A stretch of 64,000 nt of DNA from DATAEE01 sp036258175 (GCA_036258175.1 DATAEE010000002.1:1-64000); one strand, 5' to 3'. Shown: positions 16,654 to 25,499, numbered from the stretch's first letter. Program-made: numbers and translations. The notes: generated by a model from the sequence alone, not told the origin.

Positions 16654-17790
16654 ATGCTCCTGAAAAACATTCTGTGGTTCGGCCGGCTGCTGCGCGCAGC
16701 AGGCATGGACGTCCACACCGGCCGCCTGATCGATGCGGTGCGGGGCCTCGTGCTGGTCGGCGTGACGGCGCGCGACGACGTGCGGCACGCGCTCAGAACG
16801 GCCCTGGTGCACCGGCGCGAAGATCTCGATCGGTTCGACCGCGCCTTCGATCTCTTCTGGCGCCGGCACGAGGCGAGAGAGGGCTCGTCCGAGCTCCACT
16901 CGCTCGGCGAGCGCCCGCGAAAGGTTGTCTTGAAGAGCGCGGCGCCCGTCCCCGCATCAATCGCTTCGGATGCCGGCGCGGGCTCGGAGCGCGATGCGCA
17001 GCAGCAGGTCGAAGCGGCGGTCAAGACATATAGCCCTCGCGAGGTTCTTCGCGTGAAAGACTTCGCGCGGTTCACTCCTGAGGAGATCGCGGATGCCCGG
17101 GCACTGATGCGCGACCTGAACTGGCGCGTGGGCCGGCGCCGGACCCGTCGCTGGGCGCCGGGCCGTGGCCGCGCGCTCGACCTGCGCCGGCTCGTTCGAC
17201 GGAACATGAAGCACGGCGGCGAGCCGATCACGCTGCCGACGCGCGCGCGGAAGGAGAAGAGGCGTCCGCTGGTCGTCATCGCCGACGTCAGCGGCTCGAT
17301 GGAGCGGTACTCGAGGATGCTGCTGCAGTTCGTGCACGCCCTCGTCCGCCGTCAGCCGAACATCGAGGCGTTCCTCTTTGCGACGCGTATCACACGCGTC
17401 ACGCGACAGCTGTCCGCTGCGAAGATCGACGACGCGGTGACCGGCGTCTCGCGGGCGGTGTCGGACTGGGGCGGCGGAACGCGCATCGGCGACGCCGTCC
17501 GGGTGTACAACCGCCGATGGGGCCGGCGGTTCATCGCGCACGGGCCGGTCGTGCTGTTCGTCTCGGACGGCTGGGATCGCGGCGACCCCGAACTGCTTCG
17601 GAAGGAAATCGCGCGGCTGCACCGCGCGTGTCATCACCTGATCTGGCTGAACCCGCTGCTGGGGTCGCCGGCATACCAGCCGCTCACGCGGGGGATGCAG
17701 GCCGCGCTTCCGCACGTCGATGACTTTCTGCCGGTGCACAATCTGGTGAGCCTCGAAGCGCTCGCGGCGCATCTGAACCGCCTGGCCTGA
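16654..17790 (+). CDS. coxE: VWA domain protein (CoxE-like), partner of the MoxR ATPase
   Basis: The 378-aa protein has an N-terminal helical region, a variable linker at about 75-130, and a C-terminal von Willebrand A domain. The MIDAS motif is intact (DVSGSM, with GGGTRIGDA and FVSDGWDRGD downstream). It acts with MoxR proteins as a metal-dependent adaptor in cofactor insertion. The ATG follows the previous TAA directly (TAAATG). A palindromic repeat comes right after the stop and may set it apart from coxG. Confidence 0.9.
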   Translation: MLLKNILWFGRLLRAAGMDVHTGRLIDAVRGLVLVGVTARDDVRHALRTALVHRREDLDRFDRAFDLFWRRHEAREGSSELHSLGERPRKVVLKSAAPVPASIASDAGAGSERDAQQQVEAAVKTYSPREVLRVKDFARFTPEEIADARALMRDLNWRVGRRRTRRWAPGRGRALDLRRLVRRNMKHGGEPITLPTRARKEKRRPLVVIADVSGSMERYSRMLLQFVHALVRRQPNIEAFLFATRITRVTRQLSAAKIDDAVTGVSRAVSDWGGGTRIGDAVRVYNRRWGRRFIAHGPVVLFVSDGWDRGDPELLRKEIARLHRACHHLIWLNPLLGSPAYQPLTRGMQAALPHVDDFLPVHNLVSLEALAAHLNRLA

Positions 17791-17821
17791 CGTCGCGGCA
17801 GCCCTGAAGGGCTGCGCGACG
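17791..17821. repeat. REP-like palindrome between coxE and coxG
   Basis: Arms CGTCGCG-GCAGCCC and GGGCTGC-GCGACG enclose a TGAA loop (core CCTGAAGG). It begins at the base after the coxE stop and ends 15 nt before the coxG ATG, so the intercistronic RNA would be mostly hairpin. It may act as a partial terminator or RNase barrier that sets a lower or higher level of the last gene. Confidence 0.75.
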
Positions 17822-17836
17822 GGTGAATACTTCAGA

Positions 17837-18274
17837 ATGCAGATCACCGGCAGCTACACGTTCGACGCGCCCGCGACGAAGGTCTGGGACACCTTGATGG
17901 ACACGGCGGCCGTGTGTTCCTGCCTGCCCGGCTGCCGTGAGCTACGTCCGCTCGGGGGCGACAAGTACGAAGCGGAGCTCTCGGTAGCGGTCTCCGCGAT
18001 CACGGGGACGTTCAAGGGAACGATCGCGCTCGAGGATCAGGTGCCGCCGCGGTCGTACAAGATGGTCGTCGAGGGCAGCGGCGGCACCGCATTCGTCCGC
18101 GGCCACTCGACGATCACGCTGACCGAAGAAGGCGCGAAGACGACTCTCGACGTCGCGGGCGATGTGCAGGTCGGCGGCGCCGTCGCGCGCGTCGGACAAC
18201 GGCTGCTGTCCGGCGTCTCGAAGATGCTGATGGATCGGTTCTTCGAGTGCCTGCGTCAGAAGGTCAGCGCGTAG
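17837..18274 (+). CDS. coxG: CoxG-like SRPBCC protein
   Basis: The 145-aa protein is of the carbon monoxide dehydrogenase subunit G family (SRPBCC/START-like fold). It has GSYTFDAPATKVWDTLMD, CLPGCRELRPL, the central FKGTIALEDQVPP strand and a C-terminal helix. Known homologues anchor or recruit the hydroxylase to the membrane, usually through an extra C-terminal hydrophobic tail. This copy ends at the SRPBCC domain and has no such tail. It is the last gene of the operon. Confidence 0.88.
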   Translation: MQITGSYTFDAPATKVWDTLMDTAAVCSCLPGCRELRPLGGDKYEAELSVAVSAITGTFKGTIALEDQVPPRSYKMVVEGSGGTAFVRGHSTITLTEEGAKTTLDVAGDVQVGGAVARVGQRLLSGVSKMLMDRFFECLRQKVSA

Positions 18275-18286
18275 CTCAAGGGGCGA

Positions 18287-18994
18287 TCAGGGACGAACCG
18301 CGCGCCCGTCGATCTCGGAGTAGTCGTAGGTCATTCGGAGGGTAGAGGTGCCGAAGAAGCGGACGTGCGCGACTGATTCGACGGCGACCGGCACCAGCGC
18401 GCCCTCGATGCGCTGGTAGGTGCGTACGATGTCGACGCGCTGAACCCAGAACGACGGGCTTCGCGCCAGCCTGCCCTCGACGCGGACGAGGTCGCCGTCG
18501 GTCGGCGAGAGGAACATGGCCCCGTTGATCAGGGCCGTTTCCTTCCGGCGCGGGGACAGAAGAACCTTGACCAGTCCGTCAGAATCGACTCCATCGAGCC
18601 TGAAATCGTAGTTGGTCTCGGCGATTGCAGACTTCGCGATGCCGCGCGCGACCAGCTGCTTCTCGCCTTCGAGCACCGCGCGCAGCACCTTCGATCTGAT
18701 GGCTTCCGAGCCACCCTCGGCGAGAATTTCATAGCGAAAGCCCGATTCGGGGCTGAAGTCGGTGACGGCCTCGAGCCAGCCGCTCCTCCCGGATCCGGGA
18801 TTCTCCGCGTTCATCCGGCGGAACGCGCTGTAACTGCTCGGGTCGTCGCGACGGCTGAGGAACTGGTCGACCGAGCTCTGCTCGGCCGAACCGGCACCTT
18901 CGCGGGGCGTCGCGTCCAGCGCTGGACCCGCAAGAAGAATGACTCCCGACGCGACCGTCAGCACGCCGTGTCCAAGTGCTCTCATGGGCCCCAT
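18287..18994 (-). CDS. Secreted protein of unknown function
   Basis: This 235-aa protein has a signal peptide (HGVLTVASGVILLAGPALDA). The rest is polar and strand-rich (ADGDLVRVEGRL-like turns, RSPSFWVQRVDIVRTY, STLRMTYDYSEIDG). The pattern of a short lipid-carrier-like sheet recalls outer-membrane lipoprotein-sorting (LolA/LolB-like) domains, but I see no diagnostic motif. Two in-frame ATGs (18994 and 18985) are possible; the second gives a more usual signal peptide. It converges on coxG with 12 bp between the genes. Confidence 0.65.
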   Translation of the reverse strand: MGPMRALGHGVLTVASGVILLAGPALDATPREGAGSAEQSSVDQFLSRRDDPSSYSAFRRMNAENPGSGRSGWLEAVTDFSPESGFRYEILAEGGSEAIRSKVLRAVLEGEKQLVARGIAKSAIAETNYDFRLDGVDSDGLVKVLLSPRRKETALINGAMFLSPTDGDLVRVEGRLARSPSFWVQRVDIVRTYQRIEGALVPVAVESVAHVRFFGTSTLRMTYDYSEIDGRAVRP

Positions 18995-19070
18995 CCGTTT
19001 CTCGTACGCGCCGAATCGTCTTGCAGCGGTCGTGCCGGGTCGGGCCTCTACGGATCAGTTTCGATCGGAG

Positions 19071-22000
19071 TCATCCGCGGCGGAGCATCTGGTAGCCGAG
19101 GGCGGAAGGAGAGAATCCGGCTTCCACAAGATGGGAGCCGAGGGGATGACTAGCCGCCGGGATGCCGTTGAGCTCGCCGACCAGCAGGCCGCCGAACAGC
19201 GGATCGCGAGCGAGCTCGGCGAGCCGGCGGGCCAGTGCGCGCGCCATGTGCGACCGCGCCGGCTCATCGTCCGGCAACCAGACGAGCAGTTGACGGCCGC
19301 CGCGGCCGATCCACGCAGCCAAAGCCCCGTTGATCAGGATTACGGTCGCGCCGACTGTGCGGGTCGCGCCTCGCAGATTGGCCGTGTCGGCGCTCGGCCA
19401 GCGAAGGAGCGTTCCGTACGGGTTCGCGGGATCGGTCGCGGCGAGGGTCACGACCTCCGGCTCGTCAGGTTCGTTCGCCAGCGACCGCAGCATCTCGACG
19501 GCCGCCGGCTGCGCGAACTGCATCGCGCCGACGCCGGCAACGAAGTAGCCGCGCCGGATGCGGCCCCGCTCTTCCAGCGCGCGAAACACTTCGTAAACCG
19601 CCGAGAAGCCGCCGGGCAGATCCTCGGCTGCAGCGACCTCGCGCGTGACCACTCCATAGCGAATCAGCAACTGCTCGGCGACGGCTGCGCTCCACTCGGT
19701 CGGTGAGACCGGTCGCGGCACGCGTGCGCCGACGAGCGACCATCGGCCTTCGGCAGTGGGAGGCGCCATCCGGCGGCTTCGAAACGCGCGACCACCAGTC
19801 GCGGGTTTGCGTGCGCGCTTCTCCGGTGGCCGCGTGTACGCCCGCAGCGCATGGAACGTGTCGTTGGTGACGAGTCCCCGCCAGACGAGCGTCCACAGCG
19901 CGTCGACGGTTTCAGCCGGATAGCCTCCGCCTGCGGCCTCGTGAATCGCGCCGAAGAACGATGCGCCGCGGTCGGCAAGCCACTCGAGGATGACCTGCTC
20001 GCGCGCGCTCAAATTGGGCGAGGATGCAGGCGTTCCCTTCACGGTTGGCCGAACCAGGCGCGGAAGCGCGTCGGTGAGGTACAGAGCGATGCGGCCGTCC
20101 CGTTCGCCGAGAGACCCGACGCCGACCCAGGCCACCTCGCCGGCCGACGCCAGGGTGTCGAGCTCGCCGGGCTGGTAGTCCGCAATCCGCGCCGGCAGAA
20201 TTTCGCGCTCGAGGAGCGACGCCGGGATCGACGCTCCCTGCAGCGTTTCGACAACGTCGAGGAGCGCGTCCAGCCCACGCCGAGGCTGGACAACGCCCTG
20301 CCACCTCGTCACGAGACGACCGAGTGCTGCGGGCTCGACGGGAGCGACCTGCCGGCGCAGCTTCGCCAGCGATCGACGCCGGATCGTCTGCAGCACCTCC
20401 GGATCGCACCATTCACTCTCGGTGCGGGGCCCGAACTCACCGTGAACGAGCTGGCCAAGTTCGAGGAGTCGCTTGAGGATGCCCGCGGCGGCGTTCGGAT
20501 CGAGATCGTAGCGGCCGGCGAAGTCGCCGGTCGTAAAGGGGCCGTTGGTTCGCGCGAAACGCCGCGCGAGATCGAGCGCGGCGTCCGGCGAGGGAGCCAG
20601 CAGCGACTCCGGCAGGCCCGCTGGAAGCTGCACGCCGACCGCGTCCCGATAGCGGCTGGCGTATTCGACCGGGATGATCCGGCTATCGCCGCCGACGGTG
20701 ATGCGGACCGCACGCCGATCCCGCACGAGCTCGTCGATGATCCGCACCGCGTCGACCTCTTCGACGCGCTGTTCGACTTCCTCCTTCGTGAGGTCACCGA
20801 GGCGAAGCAGCAGATCGTGCAGGCCGTCAGCGCTTTTCACGCGCGCATGCGCCTCGAGTTGGCGGCGCTGCCGCCGGACTTCGTCGACGATGTCCGCGTC
20901 GAGCAGCTCCCGGAGCTCCGCCTCGCCGATGAGCTGCCGCAGCTGCGCCTGATCGATTGATAGCGCCTGAGCACGGCGCTCCGCGAGCGGCGCATCGCCG
21001 TCGTACAGGAAGTTCGCCACGTATCCGAAGAGCAGCGACGACGCGAATGGAGAAGGTCGTTCCAGGTCGATCGTCAGGAGCCGGATGTCCCGGTCGCGAA
21101 TCTGCTCGAGCGTTTGGACGAGGGCGGGCATGTCGAATACATCCCGCAGGCACTCGCGGTAGGTCTCGAGCAGGATCGGAAACGAGCCGAAGCGGGCCGC
21201 CACGGCCAGCAGATCGGCCGCGCGCTTGCGCTGTTGCCACAGAGGTGTTCGACCGCCGGGCCGGCGCCTAGGAAGGAGCAGCGCTCGTGCCGCCGCTTCC
21301 CGAAAGCGGGCGGCGAAGAGCGACGTCATGCCCAGCTCGCCGAGGACGAGCTCTTCGACGTCGTTCGGATTCGGCAGCAACAGCGCCGGATCGGGCGGCT
21401 CGTCGGTCTCCGGAAACCTGATCACGAACCCGTCGTCGGTCCACATCGATTCGAGCTCGAGGCCGGTGCGCTGCCGAATCTGACGTCCCGCCGCCATCGA
21501 CCACGGCGCATGGATGCGTGCCCCGAGGGGCGACAGCAGGCAGACACGCCATTCCCCGAGCTCGTCGCGCGAGCGCTCGATGATGAGCGTGCGATCGTCC
21601 GGCACGCCCCCCGTCGCCGCTTGATCGCGCAGGTAGCCGAGCAGGTTCTCGGCGGCTCGCGGATCGAGATCGTGCTGCGTGCGGAGGCGGTCCAGGGCGG
21701 CCGGAGCGGACATCGCGCCGAGGGATCGGACGAGCGCACCGATCGACCGTCCCAGCTCGATCGGCCGGCCGGCGGCGTCGCCTCGCCAGAACGGCATCTT
21801 GCCCGGCTGGCCCGGCGCGGGCGACACGAGGACGCGATCGTGCGTGATTTCCTCGATCCGCCAGGAAGAGGCGCCGAGAAGAAAGGTCTCGCCGACCTTG
21901 CTCTCGAACACCATTTCTTCGTCAAGCTCGCCGACGCGCGCGGCGCCTGGTTCCGCGCCCGCGAGGAAGACGCCGTATAACCCGCGGTCCGGGATCGTGC

Positions 22001-23645
22001 CTGCGTTGGTGACCGCGATGCGCTTCGCGCCTTCCCGCGCGGTCAGCCGATTCTTGATCCGGTCCCACGTGAGACGCGGGCGCAGCTCCGCGAATTCGTC
22101 GGAAGGATAGCGTCCCGACAGCATGTCGAGGATGCCGTCGAACGCGTCGCGCGCAAGCGTGGCGAACGGGGCGGCTCGGCGGATCGCGTTGAACAGGTCG
22201 TCGGCGTTCCAGGGTTCCAGCGCGACCATCGCGACGATGTGCTGCGCCAGCACGTCGAGAGGATTCCGCGGGTATCGCGTCGCCTCGATCCGTCCCTCGC
22301 GCATCGCGCGCGTCACCGTGGCGCAGGCGACGAGGTCGCCGCGGTACTTTGGAAAGATGATGCCGCGGCTCGGTTCGCCGACCTGGTGGCCCGCGCGGCC
22401 GATGCGCTGCAGCCCGCTCGCAACCGACGGTGGCGCCTCGATCTGAATCACGAGATCGACCGCGCCCATGTCGATGCCGAGCTCGAGCGAGGAGGTCGCG
22501 ACGAGTGCCGGCAGGCGACCCGCCTTGAGCTGTTCTTCGATCTCCAGGCGCTGCGGGCGCGCAAGGGACCCGTGGTGGGCACGGGCGATCGGCTCACCGG
22601 CGAGATCGTTCAGAGCCGACGCGAGCCGTTCCGCGACTCGCCGGCTGTTCACGAAGATGATGGTCGACCGATGCGCCCGCACGTATTGGAGCAGCCGCGG
22701 GTGAATCGCCGTCCAAATGGACGGCCGGCCGTCGAGGTCATCCTTCGGTTCGGGCCCGATCCGCGCCAGGTCCTCGACCGGAACGTCGACGCGCAGATCG
22801 AGCCGCTTTCGCTCCCCCGTATCCACGATGGTCACCGGCCGCTGCTTCGGCTCGCGGCCCGTCCCGAACTCGTCGTGGATGTGATCTTCAGGGCCGGTCT
22901 GAAGACCGGCCCCTCCAGGAACCGCGCGTCTGGCCCGCGGCGGCTCGCACCCACCGAGAAATCTCGCGACCTCGTCGAGGGGGCGCTGGGTGGCGGAGAG
23001 CCCGATTCGTTGGAGGGGACGGTCTTTAGACCGGCCCGAACCAATCAATTCTTCCAATCTTTCCAGTGACAGCGCGAGGTGCGATCCGCGTTTGGTCGGG
23101 ACGAGCGCGTGGATTTCGTCGACGATGATCGTGTCCGCCGCGCGCAGCGTCTCGCGCGGGTTCGACGTGAGCAGCAGGAACAGCGACTCGGGCGTCGTGA
23201 TGAGAATGTCAGCCGGCTCGCGGGCGAGCCGTGCCCGTTCGGACGGCGGCGTGTCACCCGTCCGGATCGCGATCGCCGGCATCGTGTACGCGTGACCGCC
23301 GGCTTCCGCCGCGCGCGCGATCCCTTCGGTCGGCGCGCGCAGGTTGCGCTCGACATCGACCGCGAGCGCCTTCAGGGGCGAGACGTAGACGACGCGTGTG
23401 CGCGCACGCGCCTTGCCGCGCTCACCCGCGGTGTGACCGGCATCCGCCGGAAACATCAGCCGATTGAGACACCAGAGAAACGCGGCGAGCGTCTTTCCGC
23501 TTCCGGTCGGCGCGAAGACGAGTGTCGACTCGCCGCGCGCGATCGCGGGCCACGCTTGAGCCTGCGCCGCCGTCGGTCCGGCGAACGACGCGCGGAACCA
23601 ATCCGCGACGGCCGGATGAAAAAGCGTGAGAGGATCGCGCGCCAC
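19071..23645 (-). CDS. lhr: Lhr-family ATP-dependent helicase (long form)
   Basis: The 1524-aa superfamily 2 helicase has Walker A FAPTGSGKT (about 44-52), DEIH box IIVDEIHAL, motif III SATQ, motif VI QRIGRAGHQ, and the winged-helix, Lhr-specific and long C-terminal domains of bacterial Lhr. It has 3'-5' helicase activity in DNA repair in known members. I start it at GTG 23645, just before the conserved RDPLTLFHPAVADWF; a -10 (TACTGT) ends 6 nt upstream, so the mRNA may be leaderless. Two REP-like palindromes are read through in frame near motif III, adding about 12-residue loops (GSGRSKDRP and GGAGLQTGPEDH). Confidence 0.9.
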   Translation of the reverse strand: MARDPLTLFHPAVADWFRASFAGPTAAQAQAWPAIARGESTLVFAPTGSGKTLAAFLWCLNRLMFPADAGHTAGERGKARARTRVVYVSPLKALAVDVERNLRAPTEGIARAAEAGGHAYTMPAIAIRTGDTPPSERARLAREPADILITTPESLFLLLTSNPRETLRAADTIIVDEIHALVPTKRGSHLALSLERLEELIGSGRSKDRPLQRIGLSATQRPLDEVARFLGGCEPPRARRAVPGGAGLQTGPEDHIHDEFGTGREPKQRPVTIVDTGERKRLDLRVDVPVEDLARIGPEPKDDLDGRPSIWTAIHPRLLQYVRAHRSTIIFVNSRRVAERLASALNDLAGEPIARAHHGSLARPQRLEIEEQLKAGRLPALVATSSLELGIDMGAVDLVIQIEAPPSVASGLQRIGRAGHQVGEPSRGIIFPKYRGDLVACATVTRAMREGRIEATRYPRNPLDVLAQHIVAMVALEPWNADDLFNAIRRAAPFATLARDAFDGILDMLSGRYPSDEFAELRPRLTWDRIKNRLTAREGAKRIAVTNAGTIPDRGLYGVFLAGAEPGAARVGELDEEMVFESKVGETFLLGASSWRIEEITHDRVLVSPAPGQPGKMPFWRGDAAGRPIELGRSIGALVRSLGAMSAPAALDRLRTQHDLDPRAAENLLGYLRDQAATGGVPDDRTLIIERSRDELGEWRVCLLSPLGARIHAPWSMAAGRQIRQRTGLELESMWTDDGFVIRFPETDEPPDPALLLPNPNDVEELVLGELGMTSLFAARFREAAARALLLPRRRPGGRTPLWQQRKRAADLLAVAARFGSFPILLETYRECLRDVFDMPALVQTLEQIRDRDIRLLTIDLERPSPFASSLLFGYVANFLYDGDAPLAERRAQALSIDQAQLRQLIGEAELRELLDADIVDEVRRQRRQLEAHARVKSADGLHDLLLRLGDLTKEEVEQRVEEVDAVRIIDELVRDRRAVRITVGGDSRIIPVEYASRYRDAVGVQLPAGLPESLLAPSPDAALDLARRFARTNGPFTTGDFAGRYDLDPNAAAGILKRLLELGQLVHGEFGPRTESEWCDPEVLQTIRRRSLAKLRRQVAPVEPAALGRLVTRWQGVVQPRRGLDALLDVVETLQGASIPASLLEREILPARIADYQPGELDTLASAGEVAWVGVGSLGERDGRIALYLTDALPRLVRPTVKGTPASSPNLSAREQVILEWLADRGASFFGAIHEAAGGGYPAETVDALWTLVWRGLVTNDTFHALRAYTRPPEKRARKPATGGRAFRSRRMAPPTAEGRWSLVGARVPRPVSPTEWSAAVAEQLLIRYGVVTREVAAAEDLPGGFSAVYEVFRALEERGRIRRGYFVAGVGAMQFAQPAAVEMLRSLANEPDEPEVVTLAATDPANPYGTLLRWPSADTANLRGATRTVGATVILINGALAAWIGRGGRQLLVWLPDDEPARSHMARALARRLAELARDPLFGGLLVGELNGIPAASHPLGSHLVEAGFSPSALGYQMLRRG
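22891..22912. repeat. REP-like palindrome inside lhr, translated
   Basis: GGGCCGGT-CTGAAG-ACCGGCCC is a perfect palindrome in the coding strand region of lhr. In the lhr frame it encodes part of GGAGLQTGPEDH, a segment between motif III and the next conserved block (RPVTIVDTGERK). It has the same core as the intergenic palindromes. Confidence 0.8.
23020..23033. repeat. Shorter REP-like palindrome inside lhr, translated
   Basis: CGGTCT-TT-AGACCG lies about 105 bp from the other copy. In frame it encodes RSKDR in the loop before PLQRIGLSATQ (motif III). Its core is degraded (CTTTAG in place of CTTCAG), as expected for an older insertion. Confidence 0.65.
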
Positions 23646-23650
23646 TCTGC

Positions 23651-23657
23651 TACAGTA
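23651..23657. promoter_or_regulatory. Symmetric bidirectional -10 element (TACAGTA) with two leaderless-type starts
   Basis: The plus strand reads TACAGT, 7 nt before the ATG at 23664. The minus strand reads TACTGT, 6 nt before the GTG at 23645. Only 18 bp separate the two genes, so both mRNAs would have to start at or next to their start codons. Confidence 0.5.
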
Positions 23658-23663
23658 ATTGAT

Positions 23664-23912
23664 ATGAGTGATTCGGGAGAAGGACTCGTCGATGCAGAGG
23701 CGCGACTGCAGGAGCGGATGGAAGAGCGCATCGCCGAGAAACGCCGCGCGGCCGTCGGTCCGGCGATCGATCCTGAGCGCGAACGTACTCGCGAGTCGTT
23801 GAGACTCGCGCGCGCCGAGCTCGCCCGTCAGGCCGAGGCCACGGCGCATCCAGTCCGTCGACAACAGATCGAGCAGGCACTCGCCGAGATCGATCGGCGC
23901 CTCGCGACTTAA
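23664..23912 (+). CDS. Small charged coiled-coil protein of unknown function
   Basis: The 82-aa protein is very rich in Glu, Arg and Ala, with heptad-like helices (EARLQERMEERIAEKRRAA and IEQALAEIDRRLA). It has no signal peptide and no cysteine. The ATG stands 7 nt after a -10-like TACAGT, with no ribosome site, which suggests leaderless translation. It diverges from lhr, and its stop overlaps the converging pcm gene by 4 bp. I do not recognise a family; it could be a small structural or nucleic-acid-associated coiled coil. Confidence 0.65.
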   Translation: MSDSGEGLVDAEARLQERMEERIAEKRRAAVGPAIDPERERTRESLRLARAELARQAEATAHPVRRQQIEQALAEIDRRLAT

Positions 23913-24601
23913 CGTTTCGGCTTTCCGACCATCGGGACGAATCTGACCGGGATCGTCGTCTTGCGTGCGATTCCCTGCGCCGTTTTCGTCACGATCGTCA
24001 TCTCCTGAAACGACGTGCCCACGGGCAGCACCATCGCGCCGCCTGGCGCAAGCTGTTCCACGAGCGCGGGCGGTATCTCGTCCGGCGCCGCGGTCACCAT
24101 GATCCGCGGGAAGGGCGCTTTCTCCGGCCAGCCCGCGTAGCCATTGCCCGTCCGCACATACACGTTCTTGTATCCGAGCCCTGCGAGCGTCTCCCTCGCG
24201 CGATCCGCGAGCTCGGGAACGATCTCGATCGTGTACACCTCGCGCGCAATCTCCGCGAGGACGGCTGCCTGATAGCCCGATCCCGTCCCGATTTCGAGGA
24301 CGTGCTCGCCCGGACGGATGCCGAGCGCCTCCGTCATGTACGCCACGATGTAGGGCTGCGAGATGGTCTGCCCCTGCCCGATCGGCAGCGGCCCGTCGTC
24401 GTACGCGGCGTCGCGCAGATTGGGCGGGACGAACAGGTGGCGCGGTACCTTGCGCATCGCGTCGAGCACCGCCTGATTCGTGACGCCGCGCCCGCGAATC
24501 TGATCGTCGATCATCCGTCTCCGCGCCGGCTGCCAGGGGTCGGTTTGGATCGCCAGCGCTGCGGCGAAAAGGGGCACAGCAGCCAGGGTCGCTGTCTGCA
24601 T
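23909..24601 (-). CDS. pcm: Periplasmic protein-L-isoaspartate O-methyltransferase
   Basis: The 230-aa protein has a signal peptide (MQTATLAAVPLFAAALAIQ) before a complete PIMT domain. The domain includes RRMIDDQIRGRGV, the substrate loop PIGQGQTISQPYIVA, and SAM motif I LEIGTGSGYQAAVLAEIA. It methylates isoaspartyl residues for repair of aged proteins, here apparently outside the cytoplasm; SAM supply there is unexplained, so cytoplasmic retention is possible. The ATG at 24601 follows a run of A and lacks a good ribosome site. A longer GTG start at 24625 is less likely because it would bury the signal peptide. Confidence 0.85.
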   Translation of the reverse strand: MQTATLAAVPLFAAALAIQTDPWQPARRRMIDDQIRGRGVTNQAVLDAMRKVPRHLFVPPNLRDAAYDDGPLPIGQGQTISQPYIVAYMTEALGIRPGEHVLEIGTGSGYQAAVLAEIAREVYTIEIVPELADRARETLAGLGYKNVYVRTGNGYAGWPEKAPFPRIMVTAAPDEIPPALVEQLAPGGAMVLPVGTSFQEMTIVTKTAQGIARKTTIPVRFVPMVGKPKR

Positions 24602-24635
24602 TTTTTTATGCTCGCGGGGCCCCACCCCCGCTCGT

Positions 24636-24675
24636 CCTTCGACAAGCTCAGGACGACCCTGAGCAGCGTCGAAGG
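24636..24675. repeat. Nested inverted repeat (CCTTCGAC...GTCGAAGG)
   Basis: Outer arms CCTTCGAC (24636-24643) and GTCGAAGG (24668-24675) enclose inner arms GCTCAGG and CCTGAGC. This is a widespread dispersed bacterial palindrome type, different from the CTTCAG-core family here. It lies in the 158-bp gap between pcm and the deacetylase, which also has GGCGGCGCGGCTTCGCCGCG-type short hairpins and no gene. Confidence 0.75.
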
Positions 24676-24759
24676 GTCGCTCGCGCTCGGCGGCGCGGCT
24701 TCGCCGCGCTTCCCTCCGGCGCCTCGCGCGGGCCGCAGGCGCTGCTATCCTTTTAACAC

Positions 24760-25491
24760 GTGAGTCGGCCGAAGCGCATGCTCATCTGGTTCCTGGCCAT
24801 CGGGTTTTCGGCGGTATTTCTGGCGCACACCGCGCCGTTTCCCTTCCTGCTCGAAGCGTTCAAGCCCGGCAAGTCCCTTTGGCGGGTCAAGCCGGCAGGC
24901 GGACCGCCGACCGTCTATCTGACGTATGACGATGGGCCGAATCCGGAGGCGACGCCGGCTTTGCTCGACGTGCTGGGGCGAGAAGGCGCGAAGGCGACGT
25001 TTTTTCTGATCGACGCGCATCTCACCGACGAAACCGCGTCGATCGTCAAACGAATGTTTGCCGAGGGGCATGCCGTAGCGCTGCACGCGGACACGCGCAA
25101 GCTGATGCTGAAGTCGCCGGCCGACCTCTCGTCCTATCTGGTGCGGAATGCCGAACGAATCGAGCGCCTCGGCGGGGGCACGCCGTGCCGGCTGTTCCGT
25201 CCGCACGCCGGGTGGCGCAGCGGCCAGATGTACGCGGGCCTCGAGCGGGCGGGCTACCGGCTCGCCGGCTGGAGCTGGGGTCTCTGGGATTGGAACTGGT
25301 ATCGAGGGCGTGATCCCGACGCCTTGGCCGCGCGACTGACCAAGCGTGCCTCACCCGGCGACATCGTCGTCATGCACGACGGCCATCACGTGGATCCCCG
25401 TGCGGATCGAAGGTATGCCGTGGAAGCGACCGCGAAGCTGGTTCCTGCGCTGCGGGCGAAGGGATATCATTTCCGCCCACTTTGTGAGTGA
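24760..25491 (+). CDS. Membrane-anchored polysaccharide deacetylase (NodB homology)
   Basis: The 243-aa protein has an N-terminal membrane anchor (MLIWFLAIGFSAVFLAHTAP) and a NodB domain with motif 1 TYDDGPNP (catalytic and metal Asp, about 56-62). It also has FRPHAGWRSG (motif 3), WSWGLWDWNW (motif 4) and a C-terminal DIVVMHDGHH (motif 5). Motif 2, usually HTxxH, reads HADTR, so the second metal-binding His appears replaced by Arg. Such enzymes remove acetyl groups from peptidoglycan or other amino sugars. GTG 24760 follows a TATCCT -10-like box by 8 nt; ATG 24778 is an alternative start. Confidence 0.82.
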   Translation: MSRPKRMLIWFLAIGFSAVFLAHTAPFPFLLEAFKPGKSLWRVKPAGGPPTVYLTYDDGPNPEATPALLDVLGREGAKATFFLIDAHLTDETASIVKRMFAEGHAVALHADTRKLMLKSPADLSSYLVRNAERIERLGGGTPCRLFRPHAGWRSGQMYAGLERAGYRLAGWSWGLWDWNWYRGRDPDALAARLTKRASPGDIVVMHDGHHVDPRADRRYAVEATAKLVPALRAKGYHFRPLCE

Positions 25492-25499
25492 GGAGTGCC

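Noticed and set aside
24636..24675. Intrinsic terminator after an upstream plus-strand gene
   Set aside because: There is no plus-strand gene ending just before it (pcm starts there on the minus strand) and no T-run; it matches a dispersed repeat type.
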